DNA of 64,000 nt from Paragonimus skrjabini miyazakii (taxonomy: Eukaryota; Platyhelminthes; Trematoda; Plagiorchiida; Troglotrematidae): NCBI GenBank assembly GCA_014338405.1, contig JTDE01000123.1, positions 1-64,000 of the forward strand. The letters run 5' to 3'. The first letter of the stretch is position 1, and the number at the start of each line of letters is the position of its first letter. Of the stretch, positions 42,401 through 51,941 are shown in pieces. Below the pieces are notes generated by a model. It was given only the letters and a program-made list of their open reading frames with translations, was not told the origin of the DNA and did no database searches. Both the position numbers and the translations under genes were made by a program.

Positions 42401-45400
42401 CAGCGTTCAAAACTCCACACACCGACAATTTTGCTTCGCTCGTCGATTAAACGTTTACGGTCGAAATATCAGACTGATAAATCAACTTATCACTGACAAC
42501 TTAAGCTCCAGCTCGATAATTTCAAGGACGTCTTCAACATTTTTTATCTGTCTGTTTGAAGAACCTCATAATCTGAAGTCAAATAAATAAGTATTTTAGG
42601 GAGGTGTCTAAGAACCGAGAAGAAATCTTTTGACGTATTGAATTTTTAAGTTCGCGAAAAATTCATGGATTAGTTGATGACGTTAACGATTTTGATATGG
42701 AGATTATTTGTAATTCGAATTCTAAGATCCTACGTAAAACTTTGAATCGGTATTAGCTTAAGCATTACATTTGAAATATTTCACCATATTAACTCTAAAA
42801 TGACTTTTACATTATTCAAATGCGCTGAGTAATACAGAGTGAAAACGGATATAGTAATCAACTTTGAACTGATAATGATTTGTGACACACTTCATCATGC
42901 AATCCTCTCTCTCACTACAGGACCGCGTAACATTGCACAAAGAGTTCATCATTTCCGGACGTTGTGCAAGTCCAAATGGATCGATTCTTTGCGATATGAG
43001 CGTCAACAAAACCGGCTTCGTCCCGGGAGAGTCAATCACACCGCAAGTATATGTGACCAACCACTCAAGTCGAGCTATTCAAACTGTTCACCTCACATTT
43101 GCTCAAGTAATTTATATGGAGCTGAGTGTGATTTTTCATTTGAGTAACCATTCAGTAAAACTGCGCTGTTTAATTGACTCCCCAATTATAACGTTATTTA
43201 GACTGGTAGATTTGTCGGTAATTATCTCAAGTTTGACTGCTCTGTTGATCTTTCTGGCCGCAGATAAGCACGAAGCGGTCTGTACAATGCTGAATTCGAA
43301 TGGGAATGTTTGCTTAACCTAGTGGCGCGTTGTCGGCTTTTGTAGGTGAAAAGAATGATTCTGCTTCAATGACCAACTGTGTTTGCGTCTGCAGGACAAC
43401 TCGCGTGGTCGTTGAATATTGTCTTGCATAACGTAGAAGATAAAGTGTAGTTGGCCTATCAGAAGATATCTCTAATCGCTGGATATTTTTCTCCTTTTAA
43501 ATCAAAGTGCACGGCATCTGGGTGGTCAGAAGCAGTGCTTAAAGAATTCGGTTTTCAGTCCAATGACTCTCAGTATCACTAATTGACTCAGACACAAGAG
43601 ATTATACTGCATTTTAAAGAGATGGAAGTTCAGTCAACTTATTGAGATTCTATCTGTATTGCTCAATTATATGCTGGCAATTGGGTTAAACATAGCCATT
43701 TTCAGATGAAACTAACAAATAACTGCACCCAGATTCATAATCACTCGCATATGTCTATTTCCACACACCACCTTATTAGACTGTACTTTTGCAAATTAGT
43801 GAAGAACAGAAACACACCGAAGTCCTTCGGCTGTTTGCAGCCCGTCTCAAGGCTCGTGAACCAAACCCTAATTCAGTGAACAGCAACAACACGGAGCTCA
43901 TTGTTCAGCCAAACAAACGCTCACACGGCGACGACAACCCATCACTATTCTCATCTTCCTTGTCTCCCTCGGTGTTATCCTCCTCGTCTTCCTCTTCCTC
44001 TTCACACATCACCTCGTCTAACAGACCAGATGTATTTCAATCCCATAGATCAACAGTACATCGGTCATCCTCGACTAAAAAGCTTCGTCCCAAGGCGGCT
44101 ACCGATGGGATCAAGTCAGTCCACACTGAAAACCAGGTCGTTGTAGCTGCACATGGTGGTTCAGCTTATTTCGAAGATGTTATCCATGTACCACCACTCC
44201 CGGCCACTGGCCTTGCAGGGAGACAACAGATGATTCGTGTTGACTATATGTTGATTGTGAGTTACCAATTACTTGTAATACACTGGTAAATGTGTGCAAC
44301 AAGTGTTGTTTTTGTGCTTTTCATTACAAGCCGGCTCAGACAGATAGGGGTTTATCATGTGACTGGTGTCGACAGCTCAGTAATTAAATAATGTATGACT
44401 AACCATTATAGGGTATTAAAGTAAGATGAGTGAAAAATGTTCACACCTTAGCATGAAGTTACAAAATCCATATAAATTCAGAGTATACGACTAGCTAACA
44501 CGAACGGATTAATGTCCAAGAAAACAAAAAACAAGAGGTATGTACTGTTCGAGTTGCAAGCCACTGTTACTAAGGGAAAATTCACAAAATATGCATGCCG
44601 TTCACACTTGTTTTTTGTTCGTCTTAGACTCTTAAAAAGGCAAGTAGCAAAAATAAACTGAAGTCAAAATAGGCACAATACTTATTGTGAATAAACACGT
44701 CGTAAGCTTCGTAAAAGAGGAAGTTCTACCTGGTTTACAACGCGGATAACGAACAGTGCTATAAAACAAAACAACGAAACATCAACAATCTTTAATAATG
44801 TTGTCCAATTGTACTGTTGAGATTACGGTTTGATGTAAGTTACTATACCAGAAACCATAGGACCAGTACCTTTGTTATGACGAAACATGATAGTAATGTA
44901 TGGCTACAACCTTAAGTTAGGTATTCCTGAGTCCCTGGAAATTTCTCCATACAATTACTGCGATAAGTAGGTGTGTGAAAAATAGCAATGCGATCACGTG
45001 CATGAAGTCAATGTTAACGACTCGTTTATTGTTAGTAGCCTGTCGCTTTTCAAATCGTACTTAATACGACTGTTTGACTCAACAGTCAAGCAAACTTTAT
45101 AGGATGTTGAACTAAATGGTAGCTCACTGTGCTGGATCTCATATTATGTACTCCGACTGAGTGTCCGCCGTATCACGCATCATACAATACCGCTACTAAC
45201 GGCGGGAAAAAGTCACGAAGCAGGTAGGAAGTAGGGAAACGGACTAAGAAAGCCTTGCCTACCCTGTCAAACAAAGTTTGGGGATTCCGCCTAGCGGGCT
45301 GTGGACTGGGGGAACACTGAGTTCTTGGGTTGGGAACGTTCTTGGATAAGACAGTGTGTTACACTAAGTGGTGTGCCTACACTCACATAACCGTTTACTC

Positions 45401-48400
45401 TTTCTTTGTAGTAGATAAAACAAGTAGAAAGTCAAGATGTTTGGGCTTAGTTTTGTTGTATTTTTAACCAATTAGCTGAGAATAACATATGACGAACAAG
45501 TTGTAATATTTCGCATCAAAACCACATATATAATGCTCAAAGTTGTAAATGAAATCTAGTGGTACATTTGTGTAACTGCACAACTGACCTGTCACGTACA
45601 TCAGTACAGTAATCTTTCTTGCTTTGAATGTTCACTATTTCAGTGGTAAGTATACGGTAGCTTGCATTGATCGATATTTAGATTTCAACTGCATCGCACG
45701 CCAGCTGTAGTGGCAGCATTGCAGATATCGCTGAGTTGATGCAAAATACTTGTAAACCAAACGTTTTATTATCACGAAGGATCCGAATGTAGAATAACGA
45801 ATTATAGACCACACTCTTCAGTGGTAAGTGTAGCCGATGAAGTAACAAACATTAGCAAGGCAACGACTAAGCAAGAAGTCATATTCTCAATTGCTAAACA
45901 TCTCGTAGATACAGGTTACCTGATTGACACTGTGATATCCTTCACAGTATTGCTATACGACCTTAACTTGATATTGTTACCAGTCACGAAGTCATACTGA
46001 TCAAGTGGTACTGATAAAAATGTCTTAGTGCAGATGATGGTAGCTTCATCAGTATCACTACTGTAGAGATAGCCCCTATTTAGTAGTATGATCCATTTTT
46101 AACTGTCATTCTCTTTGTCGTACGTTAGTTATAGATGTGGTCACTAGTTTTACATGCACGATTGGCGAGAGTAAAAGAAAGAGCGACGCTATTATTTTTG
46201 TTCTGCTGATTTGATTTCACAATTGTGCTTTTAAACCACCAATCCGGATTTACGAAGTTTGTCACTGTTCGCAACGATTATCTTGCTTTATTCAAATATC
46301 TAATATCTTATGTTTTTAAAATTGGTTTGAAGTGTCTCAGTCACGAAAGTTTTATTCCTTTTCTTTCGCTTACGCTGCACATCCTTGTCAACGAGATTCC
46401 CCGTAGCCATGATTGAATGTGGATGCCGGGGAAGCAAGCAGCTTAAACAATCTCACTATATTCTCTGGTACTTTATGGTCACCGAATTTAGAGTAACGCT
46501 GGGATACCTAAATTCATATGCAGTCATGGTTGCGTCTCTAACAAGCGATTGTTTGTATGGTCGGTACAGGGTGACTTATCAAACAGTTCCCCACAAACGA
46601 TAAAAATTGGTATTCAAATGAAATGGATAAAAAAATCAATCCGCCTTGTAAATTTGTATGATTTTTGGTCGATTTTACCTTCCATCAAAGAAAACACCAA
46701 CTCGTGATTCTTTTTCAACGGAAGTTAAAATCATGTTTCTTACAGCTGTTATAGTATGTGAAAAAGGTTAGCTTCATTTCAATGATTATGTTTTTCTTTT
46801 GATCAGCTGCGCCTTCGTCTGTTGGGTGATGAGGAAGGAAAACTCGACCAAAAAATGCAAATTCCCATAACCATTGGTTCCGATCCAACTAGAGAAACAT
46901 CGTTTACTAACTGTACCGAAGGTAATTCGCATGGGGGGACATAAATGGAGGTTTTTTCGTTACATTTTTACCAGACTATTGATTCCTATATCAAGATTGT
47001 ATTAAGAGTAGTTCTGACAGTTCGACCAACATTGTCAATTTCAAGCGACTTATTCACCTCGTCTTCAAATGCATACATTTGGAGCACAAAGATAGCTTTT
47101 ATTAGGCTGCTTTTGAGTAAGGCATTGTTAAACGATTGTGCAAAGCGGCCATTCAGAATAGCACACTGGTTGTATTCAAATAGTTGGCGAACGATACTTG
47201 TTTTCAGGTGTACATACCGATTGATACCACCAGTTAGGTTACAGTAAAACTATGGAACGGACATTCAGTAACGAAGATGATTCGAGTTTACTCCCTAAGC
47301 ATTTAAGGATACAACCAAGGTTTGTTATTTCATGTACTAAGTATGTCAACTAGTCCTCTGTCACTCTGAGCACTTTAAACCCATGCGGAGGTGCGATAGG
47401 GCTAACTGATGACATGACATATGAAGATGAAAGCGGTTACTCCTCGGTAAGCCGTCGAAGGTTGGGTTGATTTCTACGCTTGGAATTCATGTTCTTAATA
47501 ACATCTTTGTTGAAGATATCATAAAAAACAGTGACTAACCAAGCCCAGCAACTTAGGATGATAACGCTACTTGACTGAGTTGTCCGCTAGTCATTGTAAG
47601 CCGCAACGTGATATTTATGTTGCAGAAGTCGATTTACTCTTAATTACAACTTCTTTATCTTATGGCAAGATGTGTACATTTTAATCTTGTGTTGGAGTTC
47701 AGATTCAGTATGCATTTAATAAGTGAGTTCCAGCCATCACTTTTAACCCCAAATCTAATTTTGTTCATCTCTCCACTTCTTCGTGTTGGTCAACATTCTG
47801 TACAAACCAATGACCTACCGCTGTTGACTAATATGCTGTTAATTTCAGCATAAAGTTTCCTTTATCAGAAAAATTTACCTTTTAAAACGCCCTTTCAATG
47901 TAGTCCTAACGGCTTGGTTCAGGCAGCTCATCTGAATGCTGTGTTCTAGCCTCACCGTAGACTAGCCGTTGTCCATTCCCCACTTGTTCTACTGTTCGCG
48001 ACCGCTTTTGGCAAAGCATTCGTTGCACGCAATTTAGAAAGTTCGAGTTCATTTAGGTTTTCCTACGTTTTCATCGTAAAAACGGATACCTCCTTGGCTT
48101 TACCGACTGTTGTGTTATTCACCGACTCGTTAAGTTCTTCCTACGTATGTTTATTTAAAGAAATGAATGCTCTACATGGTTTTTGTGTAACAAGCGTAGA
48201 TCAATATTCTTTATGTGCTTCGGGACTGTCGCACACTCAGTTTGAACAAACAATTTAGTCATGCATACAATCAAATCCATTTTGTGCACCCAATGAACAG
48301 TTCATCGGGATTTTCATTTGAACGAATTGTGTGGTTGTGACCGAGCTATTGATCTAGTTGGAGGTGGCTTTTCCCCGTTTACCGTCTTGGGAATGGAAAT

Positions 48401-51400
48401 ACAAGCGAAATGGCCAATCTTGAAGGAGCTTGACGACACATTTCGTGCGAACACGCTTTTGTTCACACACACACACACAACCTTCTTTGTCAGTTGCGTA
48501 CTCCCAAAATGCGCTGGGCGATGGTGACAAGTGGGCTGGATGGGAGAAGAACAGTTGGTTTCACCATGTCACAATCACTGGGCTAGCAGGATTATGTAGT
48601 GCACGACAACCTCCCCTTTTCTCTTTGGAATAGTGGCACACATGACCCCCAGTTAAGCGTTACCGAAATCGACCCGGGATAAATTATCCAACGGAGCCAC
48701 TTGTGATCAGGTGACTAGGTGTGCTACTGCAGATCTGAAAACTGCACACTAATTTTTTAAGGTTAGCTACAGGGCAGTTTTCCGACTTTGTAAGTTATGT
48801 TCTTCAGTTACAATTGTTTTTATGAACTCTCGTGGAATAGTGATTAATTCCTGTGTGGTGTGAAGGCGTCGTCATTCATTTTGTAGTTTTCCACCTTATA
48901 AACGTTTACTAATGAACATGTAACTTATTGTCTCTAAGTCTTTTCAATATGACTACCAGCAGTGAAATATAATTTACCAAGCAAAATTGTTCACTTATAG
49001 GCCATTGTTTCCATTAAATGCAGACGATACTGGTGATAATTTTGTCGATGCCTGATAACAGGAATCTTAGGTTACCTGGCTATCTTGAAAGCATACTTGA
49101 GAGCGGCCATGTCAGTCATTTCAGATTACAATGAAATAATGTCCAATCGGCTTGCATCGCAACTGAGACTGCATCTCGTTTAGTATTAGCTGTCCAAATA
49201 AAGTAGGTCGTAAACACATGAAAGATAACCTAATGATCTGACGAGTTTCTCGTCCGGGAATAATAAAAGTCAACACGATCTAAAGTGAAATTAATAATTT
49301 CTGGATATTATATAAAACTGGTGGTACGAAAACAAGGATGCTTATGGAAGATTTTCATATAGTTATTGGATCTGTTTTAGGTATAAAACTAAAAAGTAAT
49401 ATCATTTTATTACGTATTTATAAAAATAATCAATTACAGTCAGTTTGATGAAGCTCATTACCACATTAGATCCATAAATGATATGGTCTGCGAAATTTAT
49501 GTAATACACTACCTGGATTTGTCGTCAAATGTGTGCAGTACGTCAGTTCCATACTTTAGTTAATTAAGTGTAGTTGAATGGGAGCATACTTTTTATGGTC
49601 ATCCTGTTGGGTTGTTAAACCCTGCGGCTTTTTTCACGTGAAAATTATGAGAAAGGAAACACAGGTGTACTCTTTACCAGCTTTACAGACTTCTGTTTCT
49701 CAAGGCGACAAATCAAATGTCACTGGTGTCTAGTAAGCCCGAGATAAGATTGTCACGACTCGAATAGCATTCGTTTATGAATGGCGGCTTTTGTGTGCAG
49801 TTAATGCCTTTTAGACGGAACCGCTGTAAGATTGAACTTTGCTCATGTCACAGCCCACTAGTTGGACATATCATTTTCAGGACAAGATTCTGCATCACTT
49901 GAGTCATGAATATCTGTTCATCATTTGATTCTTAGTTTCATTCTTCTAACACCGGACATTAAGGTCCCACTGGTTTTTTCAGTTACTGTGTAATTCGCAC
50001 ACAATAGAATTGATCGGAACACAATGCAAAAATTATGAAGCGTACCGGGAGAAGTTTCTGTTCCCTGTTCGCAATATTTCAGTTTCTCCTTTCGTTCCAA
50101 CCTAATGTTAATGCAATTAAACTAGAAATTTAACAGTTAAACTGCAACTTAGTTTGTGATTTAATATACTTATATTCGAACTTACAAAAAGGTCGTACAA
50201 AGTTTGCTACTCCAATCTTGTTCCCTTTAAGAGTTTGCGTAATTCATCACTTGTAGTAACGGGTCTTACGCTACTGTTTTTAAACTGTGGTCGTTCGTAA
50301 TTGAATAATGATAGGATACCCATTTTAACCTGGCTACTGTTTTAACATTTGCGTTGTGCACGAAGTGTTCCGAATTATTAAAAGGGGATATCTTCTTTGA
50401 TATTCTATCTTCCAGTTGTGCCCTGCTATGCGCTGTTCAACTATGCATCCGGGGAGGTGATCGAATATGATCCGTCCAAGCAGTTGCAAGCTGACAGTAA
50501 ACGTTTTCATTTGAGTCCAGTCTACCGTTATTTCAAACCGCGAACCGCTCAGGGCAAACCGAACTCGGATCATTCTGGGCAGCAGTCTTCAGATAGAAGT
50601 AGAGTTTGCAGTCCGCCGATAAATCACTCTCACACAGGAATAAATCCGACTAGGAAAATGGCTCACAAGGATGGCTACCCGACTCAGGAGAAGAACCCTT
50701 CGAAGAAATCTGGTCGGCGTACACCAGTACTCAGCAACCCCTACGCAGCCGACCAGACGTCTTCCCCTATGAAACCAGCTTTCAATCGTGACAAGGCAGT
50801 CCCTGCATATTTGGAGAAAATTAATTGTAAAACCGATTCCCCGTGTCATTCGCCACCCACTCCTCTTCTGGCAAGGCAACGGTTTTATGACGACGGAGCT
50901 CAGGTGAGTGGTGACGAACAAAACGATGAAAACTATGAAGAAGACCAGCAATCTATATGCTTTGTTTCCCACCAATCCAACCAAACTAGCAGTGATCCAA
51001 ATTCACCCGTTAGTGGTCACTACGACGTTCAAATACGGCAGCTAGCAGGAGGAGAGATTTACGAAGAACCCTCGTTCAAGGGGGTGACTGGGATACAAAC
51101 ACTAGCTTCCAACGTAAGACGTCATGGGCAGTCACCAAAACGGCAATACTCGTTCGAATTTTATTCTGACCAAACAGTATCTGAGGACGAATCGAGTTAT
51201 CAACATTCTTCCAGCACGTTTGAAAATGTAAAAAACGGCGCTCTGTCCGATAGCTCTATGCAAAATGATACCAATATGCTTTTGGTTCGTCCATGTTTTG
51301 GTAGCGTACATTCGTTAGGCGCACAAAAGTCTAGACGAGAAACTGGAAAAATTATCTTACAAGCATCACCAGTACATGAACACATGCGTGCCAGGTCATC

Positions 51401-51941
51401 AGACCGCTCATATGAAGCTCAAAAATTATGGATTCCGTTCTCTACGCCAGCTTTTTCTACAACTGATGATCAGATCTCAGACCGTTACAAATGTTTATCA
51501 ACTGGAACACAACAGAAATCACACTCCCATAGCCTTCAATCCACAATAACTCCAACTGCTGCACTAAAGGTCGATGTTATTTCAAAAAGTACGGATTCCC
51601 CACCTCGTCGAACCTTGCATCATGCCTACTGGAACCATCCCCGTGTAGCACCTGTGCCAGGTCGCATTGCCAACTCTGACGAAATTTGGACTCCAGGCTG
51701 TGTACTGGATGCAAGAGGTGATATGCTGAACAAACTGAAAATGAATGCCATCCCTGTTAATAAAGGCAAGCAATTCCAGTCTCCCAAACACATACACATG
51801 CAACCGGCTGACGCTGTGGAGGTTTGGAAATCCGGATCCGAGCATAAAATCGCTTGTTTCAGTCGAAACCATTCTCATTCGAGCACGTATTCCCAGCACC
51901 ACGGCCACTGGGTGGCTGGTGGATTGGGAAACATAACCTAA
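6067..51941 (+). CDS. Arrestin-domain-containing (alpha-arrestin-like) protein, six coding exons over 46 kb
   Basis: Join of 6067-6196, 25970-27078, 42921-43106, 43780-44256, 46807-46921 and 50416-51941. All five introns are GT...AG, phases 1,0,0,0,1 agree across each junction, and the total of 3,543 nt divides into 1,180 codons plus stop. The arrestin N lobe is seen as residues about 6-57 (exon 1 and start of exon 2) and 337-410 (end of exon 2). The C lobe is residues about 414-475, 595-634 and 635-690. Between the lobe strands lie long polar insertions, and a disordered tail of about 500 residues follows. Known alpha-arrestins are membrane-trafficking adaptors of about 350-470 residues that bind cargo and recruit NEDD4-type ubiquitin ligases through PPxY motifs. 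I see no PPxY here, so ligase recruitment by that route is doubtful. Retroelements fill the introns. The arrestin call is firm; function in this animal is inference, and the two largest introns could hide extra or alternative exons. Confidence 0.88.
6344..6381. repeat. 38-bp near-perfect palindrome
   Basis: The sequence from CGAGAATTTT to AAAATTCTCG is its own reverse complement apart from one mismatched pair, centred on GATAATTATC. It lies about 150 bp inside intron 1 and would form a tight hairpin. Confidence 0.7.
6521..6586. repeat. Foldback with 19-bp arms
   Basis: Arms 6521-6539 (ACAAGTTATGGTGGTCAAA) and 6568-6586 (its reverse complement with one mismatch) are separated by 28 bp. It may be part of a small foldback transposable element. 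Confidence 0.65.
7255..7945 (-). pseudogene. Integrase remnant of gypsy element 2
   Basis: The minus strand reads VIKRRGDFARYGILDLFFYD, KFVCNEFKAFAEKGEFQHR and TNSPYHS, then in another frame GKDPYLMLLESEKTPNGTS. The C-terminal tail near 7420-7260 reads KTWVQCVPRDPKQWTNGVVV and YDIDVDRAVKIRNLMHFRE. These are the core and C-terminal parts of a retroviral-type integrase. The Asp of the usual DNG is present as YDKE, and the sequence is clearly inactive. Confidence 0.82.
8640..8830 (-). pseudogene. RNase H remnant of gypsy element 2
   Basis: The minus strand reads QVLELCCYNKEDRLITEV and, in shifted frames, pieces matching the usual CEKRYAQIEKEMLAVVFA and RLNTYTFGRYV segments. Frame jumps occur every few dozen bases. 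Confidence 0.55.
9110..9800 (-). pseudogene. Reverse transcriptase remnant of gypsy element 2
   Basis: The minus strand carries TDWVIQVAIMLKKSDD, FINPRPLNALL, KLPTLDDTLPKLNQAQF and, one frame over, ESSHLTTFVTSSGRFWWLRL followed by PFGLKVSG. The catalytic box near 9270 reads CVADSVLIYG where a live enzyme has ADDV, so a catalytic Asp has become Ser. The segment NLEAFLKQCMAQGL then RDKIVFG follows, as expected. Confidence 0.85.
10130..10330 (-). pseudogene. Possible gag end of gypsy element 2
   Basis: The minus strand reads TLTFGEVMLYAKCLTFGK and then QKKNQFVMRCKTPSIRL, loosely like the region before the zinc knuckle of K02A2.6-type Gag (LTLEKAVEICK...). The match is weak. Confidence 0.3.
10331..16078. 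other. Intron 1 segment without recognised features
   Basis: AT-rich DNA with scattered short open frames (for example 11407-11793 plus and 13864-14151 minus) that lack family similarity, splice-site support and biased composition. Old unrecognisable repeat debris is likely. Confidence 0.35.
16079..16560 (-). mobile_element. LINE endonuclease (EEN-type) fragment
   Basis: The minus strand reads GVTYRTPFVRRLTDTALQSA, then NVTMGGFNHAEL and CQFLEAAI. This matches the apurinic-like endonuclease of CR1/Jockey LINEs (GVxYRxP..., xxxMGDFN..I.W, FLxxxxxxxLxQHV). The catalytic Asp of GDFN is replaced by Gly. Similarity fades after about 16320. Confidence 0.5.
16561..22985. other. Intron 1 segment without recognised features
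   Basis: AT-rich sequence. I found no protein family, tRNA or rRNA signal. Small hairpins occur, for example arms 18355-18365 and 18378-18388. Open frames such as 20910-21149 match nothing I know. Confidence 0.35.
22985..24275 (-). mobile_element. RTE-type LINE fragment (reverse transcriptase to C-terminus)
   Basis: On the minus strand: GFALGEGVLIKYLL, FLDYIVAFDSVDRSILCESL (motif A), YLVKDLTDFDYTADKVLMFD (motif C), FQAAQKTLNAISRSAKYFGM, CFVASKCKVLLHDY, then RNLTHLWRQRGISLKLKGRV and the tail VGRVSLPGWGPHDSRSGWPQ. This is the order of trematode RTE-like RTs. The catalytic YADD has become YTADK, and frame breaks are present, so it is dead. The part at 23000-23540 is more GC-rich than its surroundings. 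Confidence 0.85.
24650..25475 (+). mobile_element. Second RTE-type LINE fragment, opposite orientation
   Basis: Heavily eroded. The + strand shows GIVLLVGDP*AAQKALSSLE (YADD region), RCKMLVQE, LTVVTTFVYPDD (expected VVTTFVYLGS), DEIRARRHSWFGHMFLVSAY and, across a shift, a TSWKRQ..GQSP segment. These line up in order with the palm-to-C-terminus of RTE LINEs like the neighbouring minus-strand copy, but it is a different copy. Stops are frequent. Confidence 0.62.
25476..25969. other. End of intron 1
   Basis: Holds nothing recognised except the polypyrimidine tract and acceptor for exon 2 at 25950-25969. Confidence 0.5.
25970..27078 (+). CDS. Exon 2 of arrestin gene (rest of N lobe plus long insertion)
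   Basis: The acceptor is a T-rich tract ending TTTACAAG at 25969. The split codon A|GT joins exon 1 in frame. The exon opens with the arrestin strand VIWLYGLVKSRW (residues 46-57). About 275 polar residues follow, rich in Ser, Asn, Thr and Lys, and then the conserved half VLTRGTHVLNFEFKLP...LPSSFELP (about 338-363) and ARLYYGLRIEI, ending in the linker RPLELTHFPRLR. Ordinary arrestins bridge these two parts with about 50-60 residues. The donor is CGA|GTAAGT, phase 0; reading on would meet a stop three codons later. A 225-bp piece of this exon (26485-26709) is copied inside the next intron. Confidence 0.88.
27420..27449. repeat. (AT)n microsatellite
   Basis: About 15 uninterrupted AT units within intron 2. 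Confidence 0.95.
28397..28621 (+). repeat. Duplicated 225-bp piece of arrestin exon 2 in intron 2
   Basis: Aligns base for base with 26485-26709 in the same orientation, 1,912 bp downstream. I count two substitutions, both near the left end. The copy keeps the exon reading frame open (28349-28738), and weak similarity may continue to about 28655. It includes the predicted strand GVKVIYRVKVNLL. No convincing acceptor or donor flanks it. Either a recent local duplication or an assembly or haplotype artefact would explain the high identity. Confidence 0.92.
30140..30366 (+). mobile_element. RTE-type LINE C-terminal fragment, cut by an assembly gap
   Basis: The + strand reads IKWTDRVSNVAVRRRVFRNA, then ARSIGQLITVHSLRWLGHVL and RMSPNRLPYRALYA, directly matching the RTE RT tail (RxRWxxRVSNAEVRRRV..., LRWLGHVLRM...LPxRAL). 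The frame is open up to the run of N. Confidence 0.85.
30367..30546. other. Assembly gap of 180 N
   Basis: Undetermined bases. The gap lies inside an RTE LINE, whose repetitiveness probably caused the break. Confidence 1.
30547..30720 (+). mobile_element. 3' end of the RTE-type LINE with (TGA)n tail
   Basis: After the gap there is a GC-rich untranslated-looking stretch (GGCGGCCCGAGCCACAG...) ending in about seven TGA units at 30692-30713. RTE-clade LINEs commonly end in a short tandem repeat rather than poly(A), so this is most simply the 3' terminus of the element at 30140. Confidence 0.55.
30721..32635. other. Intron 2 segment without recognised features
   Basis: AT-rich. A short stretch near 31200-31300 is richer in GC and may be a repeat remnant, but I cannot name it. 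Confidence 0.3.
32640..33085 (-). mobile_element. Penelope-like element reverse transcriptase fragment
   Basis: The minus strand reads KQTIHFSLSLTVGE, EGWTDQHANIQGLVPINYEQ, NFVRFLISCFRKICTEDTLN and NALRGNNYPDRVN...KKPMFISLPF. This is the post-palm region of PLE RT (KPTWTGQYxNFHSFVPIxYKRNLVR..., RxICTxDTLxxEL..., xNGYPxRF), the same family as the right-edge copy. Stops and shifts are present. No RT palm or GIY-YIG part could be joined to it. Confidence 0.75.
33250..37822. other. Intron 2 segment without recognised features
   Basis: AT-rich DNA with small unsupported open frames. No protein family, repeat family or RNA recognised. Confidence 0.35.
37823..38012 (+). repeat. Left inverted repeat of the short Penelope-like unit
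   Basis: Reverse complement of 38494-38683, about 98% identical by eye. It contains TTATATAAGG, and, read on the minus strand, CTGAAGA followed 9 bases later by GAAAAC. Confidence 0.9.
38060..38485 (+). pseudogene. GIY-YIG endonuclease domain remnant (Penelope-like)
   Basis: About 140 codons with one internal TAA after PRWLGHG. It retains the Tyr-Ile-Gly of the YIG half, the Arg of the following helix (SKRIRQYH) and the Glu of CTAEAIGIRL. The first GIY half is modified to CIYSF, as in other PLEs with an inserted CxC motif. In an intact element this domain nicks target DNA. Confidence 0.8.
38494..38683 (+). repeat. Right inverted repeat of the short Penelope-like unit
   Basis: Partner of 37823-38012. 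The GIY-YIG frame reads about 13 codons into it before stopping, so the repeat begins just at the end of the nuclease coding region, as expected for a PLE terminal repeat. Confidence 0.9.
38684..42920. other. Remainder of intron 2
   Basis: AT-rich, no recognised coding or RNA gene. It ends in the pyrimidine tract and CTACAG acceptor of exon 3. Confidence 0.4.
42921..43106 (+). CDS. Exon 3 of arrestin gene (start of C lobe)
   Basis: The acceptor CTCTCTCTCACTACAG ends at 42920. The exon is 62 codons, phase 0 at both ends, with donor CAA|GTAATT. It encodes the first C-lobe strands: residues reading SILCDMSVNKTGFVPGESI and VYVTNHSSRAIQTVHLTF match the arrestin-C pattern of a strand, then G-[YF]-x-P-G-E, then a strand with N-x-S. 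Read-through past the donor stays open for about 70 codons but loses arrestin similarity. Confidence 0.87.
43107..43779 (+). other. Intron 3 of arrestin gene
   Basis: 673 bp, GTAATT...ATTAG. The first 215 bp stay open in the exon 3 frame but encode no arrestin sequence. Nothing else recognised. Confidence 0.7.
43780..44256 (+). CDS. Exon 4 of arrestin gene (C lobe with serine-rich insertion)
   Basis: I place the acceptor at TTATTAG ending 43779, because it is the one that keeps phase 0; the AG at 43799 would break the frame. The exon starts TVLLQISEEQKHTEV, the expected continuation of the C-lobe strand. A low-complexity stretch of about 100 residues follows, with nine consecutive Ser (residues about 542-550, mixed TCC/TCG/TCT codons at 43978-44004). 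It closes with the conserved IHVPPLPATGL and MIRVDYMLI. The donor is ATT|GTGAGT, phase 0. The exact 5' end is the least certain splice site of the gene. Confidence 0.82.
44257..46806 (+). other. Intron 4 of arrestin gene
   Basis: 2,550 bp, GTGAGT...GATCAG. A slightly GC-richer patch lies at about 45180-45330. No element recognised. Confidence 0.7.
46807..46921 (+). CDS. Exon 5 of arrestin gene (C-lobe strand)
   Basis: The acceptor is TTTTTCTTTTGATCAG at 46806. The exon encodes LRLRLLGDEEGKLDQK and MQIPITIGSDPT, matching the arrestin-C strands Y-x-(V/L)-x...-(I/L)-P-I-x-I-G. It ends at GAA G|GTAATT, phase 1, which fits exon 6 exactly (G|TT gives Val). At 115 nt it is too short to stand out as an open frame and was found by tracing the fold from exon 4. 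Confidence 0.83.
46922..50415 (+). other. Intron 5 of arrestin gene
   Basis: 3,494 bp, GTAATT...TTCCAG. It contains a short (CA)n run at 48463-48478; otherwise nothing recognised. Confidence 0.7.
50416..51941 (+). CDS. Exon 6 of arrestin gene (end of C lobe and long disordered tail)
   Basis: The acceptor is TATTCTATCTTCCAG at 50415. The first residues (VVPCYALFNYASG) are the usual end of the arrestin C lobe. About 480 residues of polar, Ser/Pro/His/Gln-rich sequence follow, ending in TAA at 51939-51941. Many Ser-Pro pairs (LSPVY, CSPPI, SSPMK, HSPPTP, NSPVS, QSPKR, ASPVH, DSPPR, QSPKH) look like proline-directed kinase sites. Acidic patches such as DDGAQ...DEQNDENYEED are present. There is no PPxY, membrane segment or known domain. 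It is probably the terminal coding exon; no AATAAA was seen close behind the stop. Confidence 0.85.

Noticed and set aside
43107..43322. Extension of arrestin exon 3 past its donor
   Set aside because: The frame is open, but arrestin similarity ends at the GTAATT donor and exon 4 continues the fold in phase; it is intron read-through.
47405..47433. CTGATGA...GAAA resembling another hammerhead
   Set aside because: No stable helix II directly after the core and no pairing for helices I and III.
50589..50984. 131-codon minus-strand frame
   Set aside because: Antisense shadow of arrestin exon 6.
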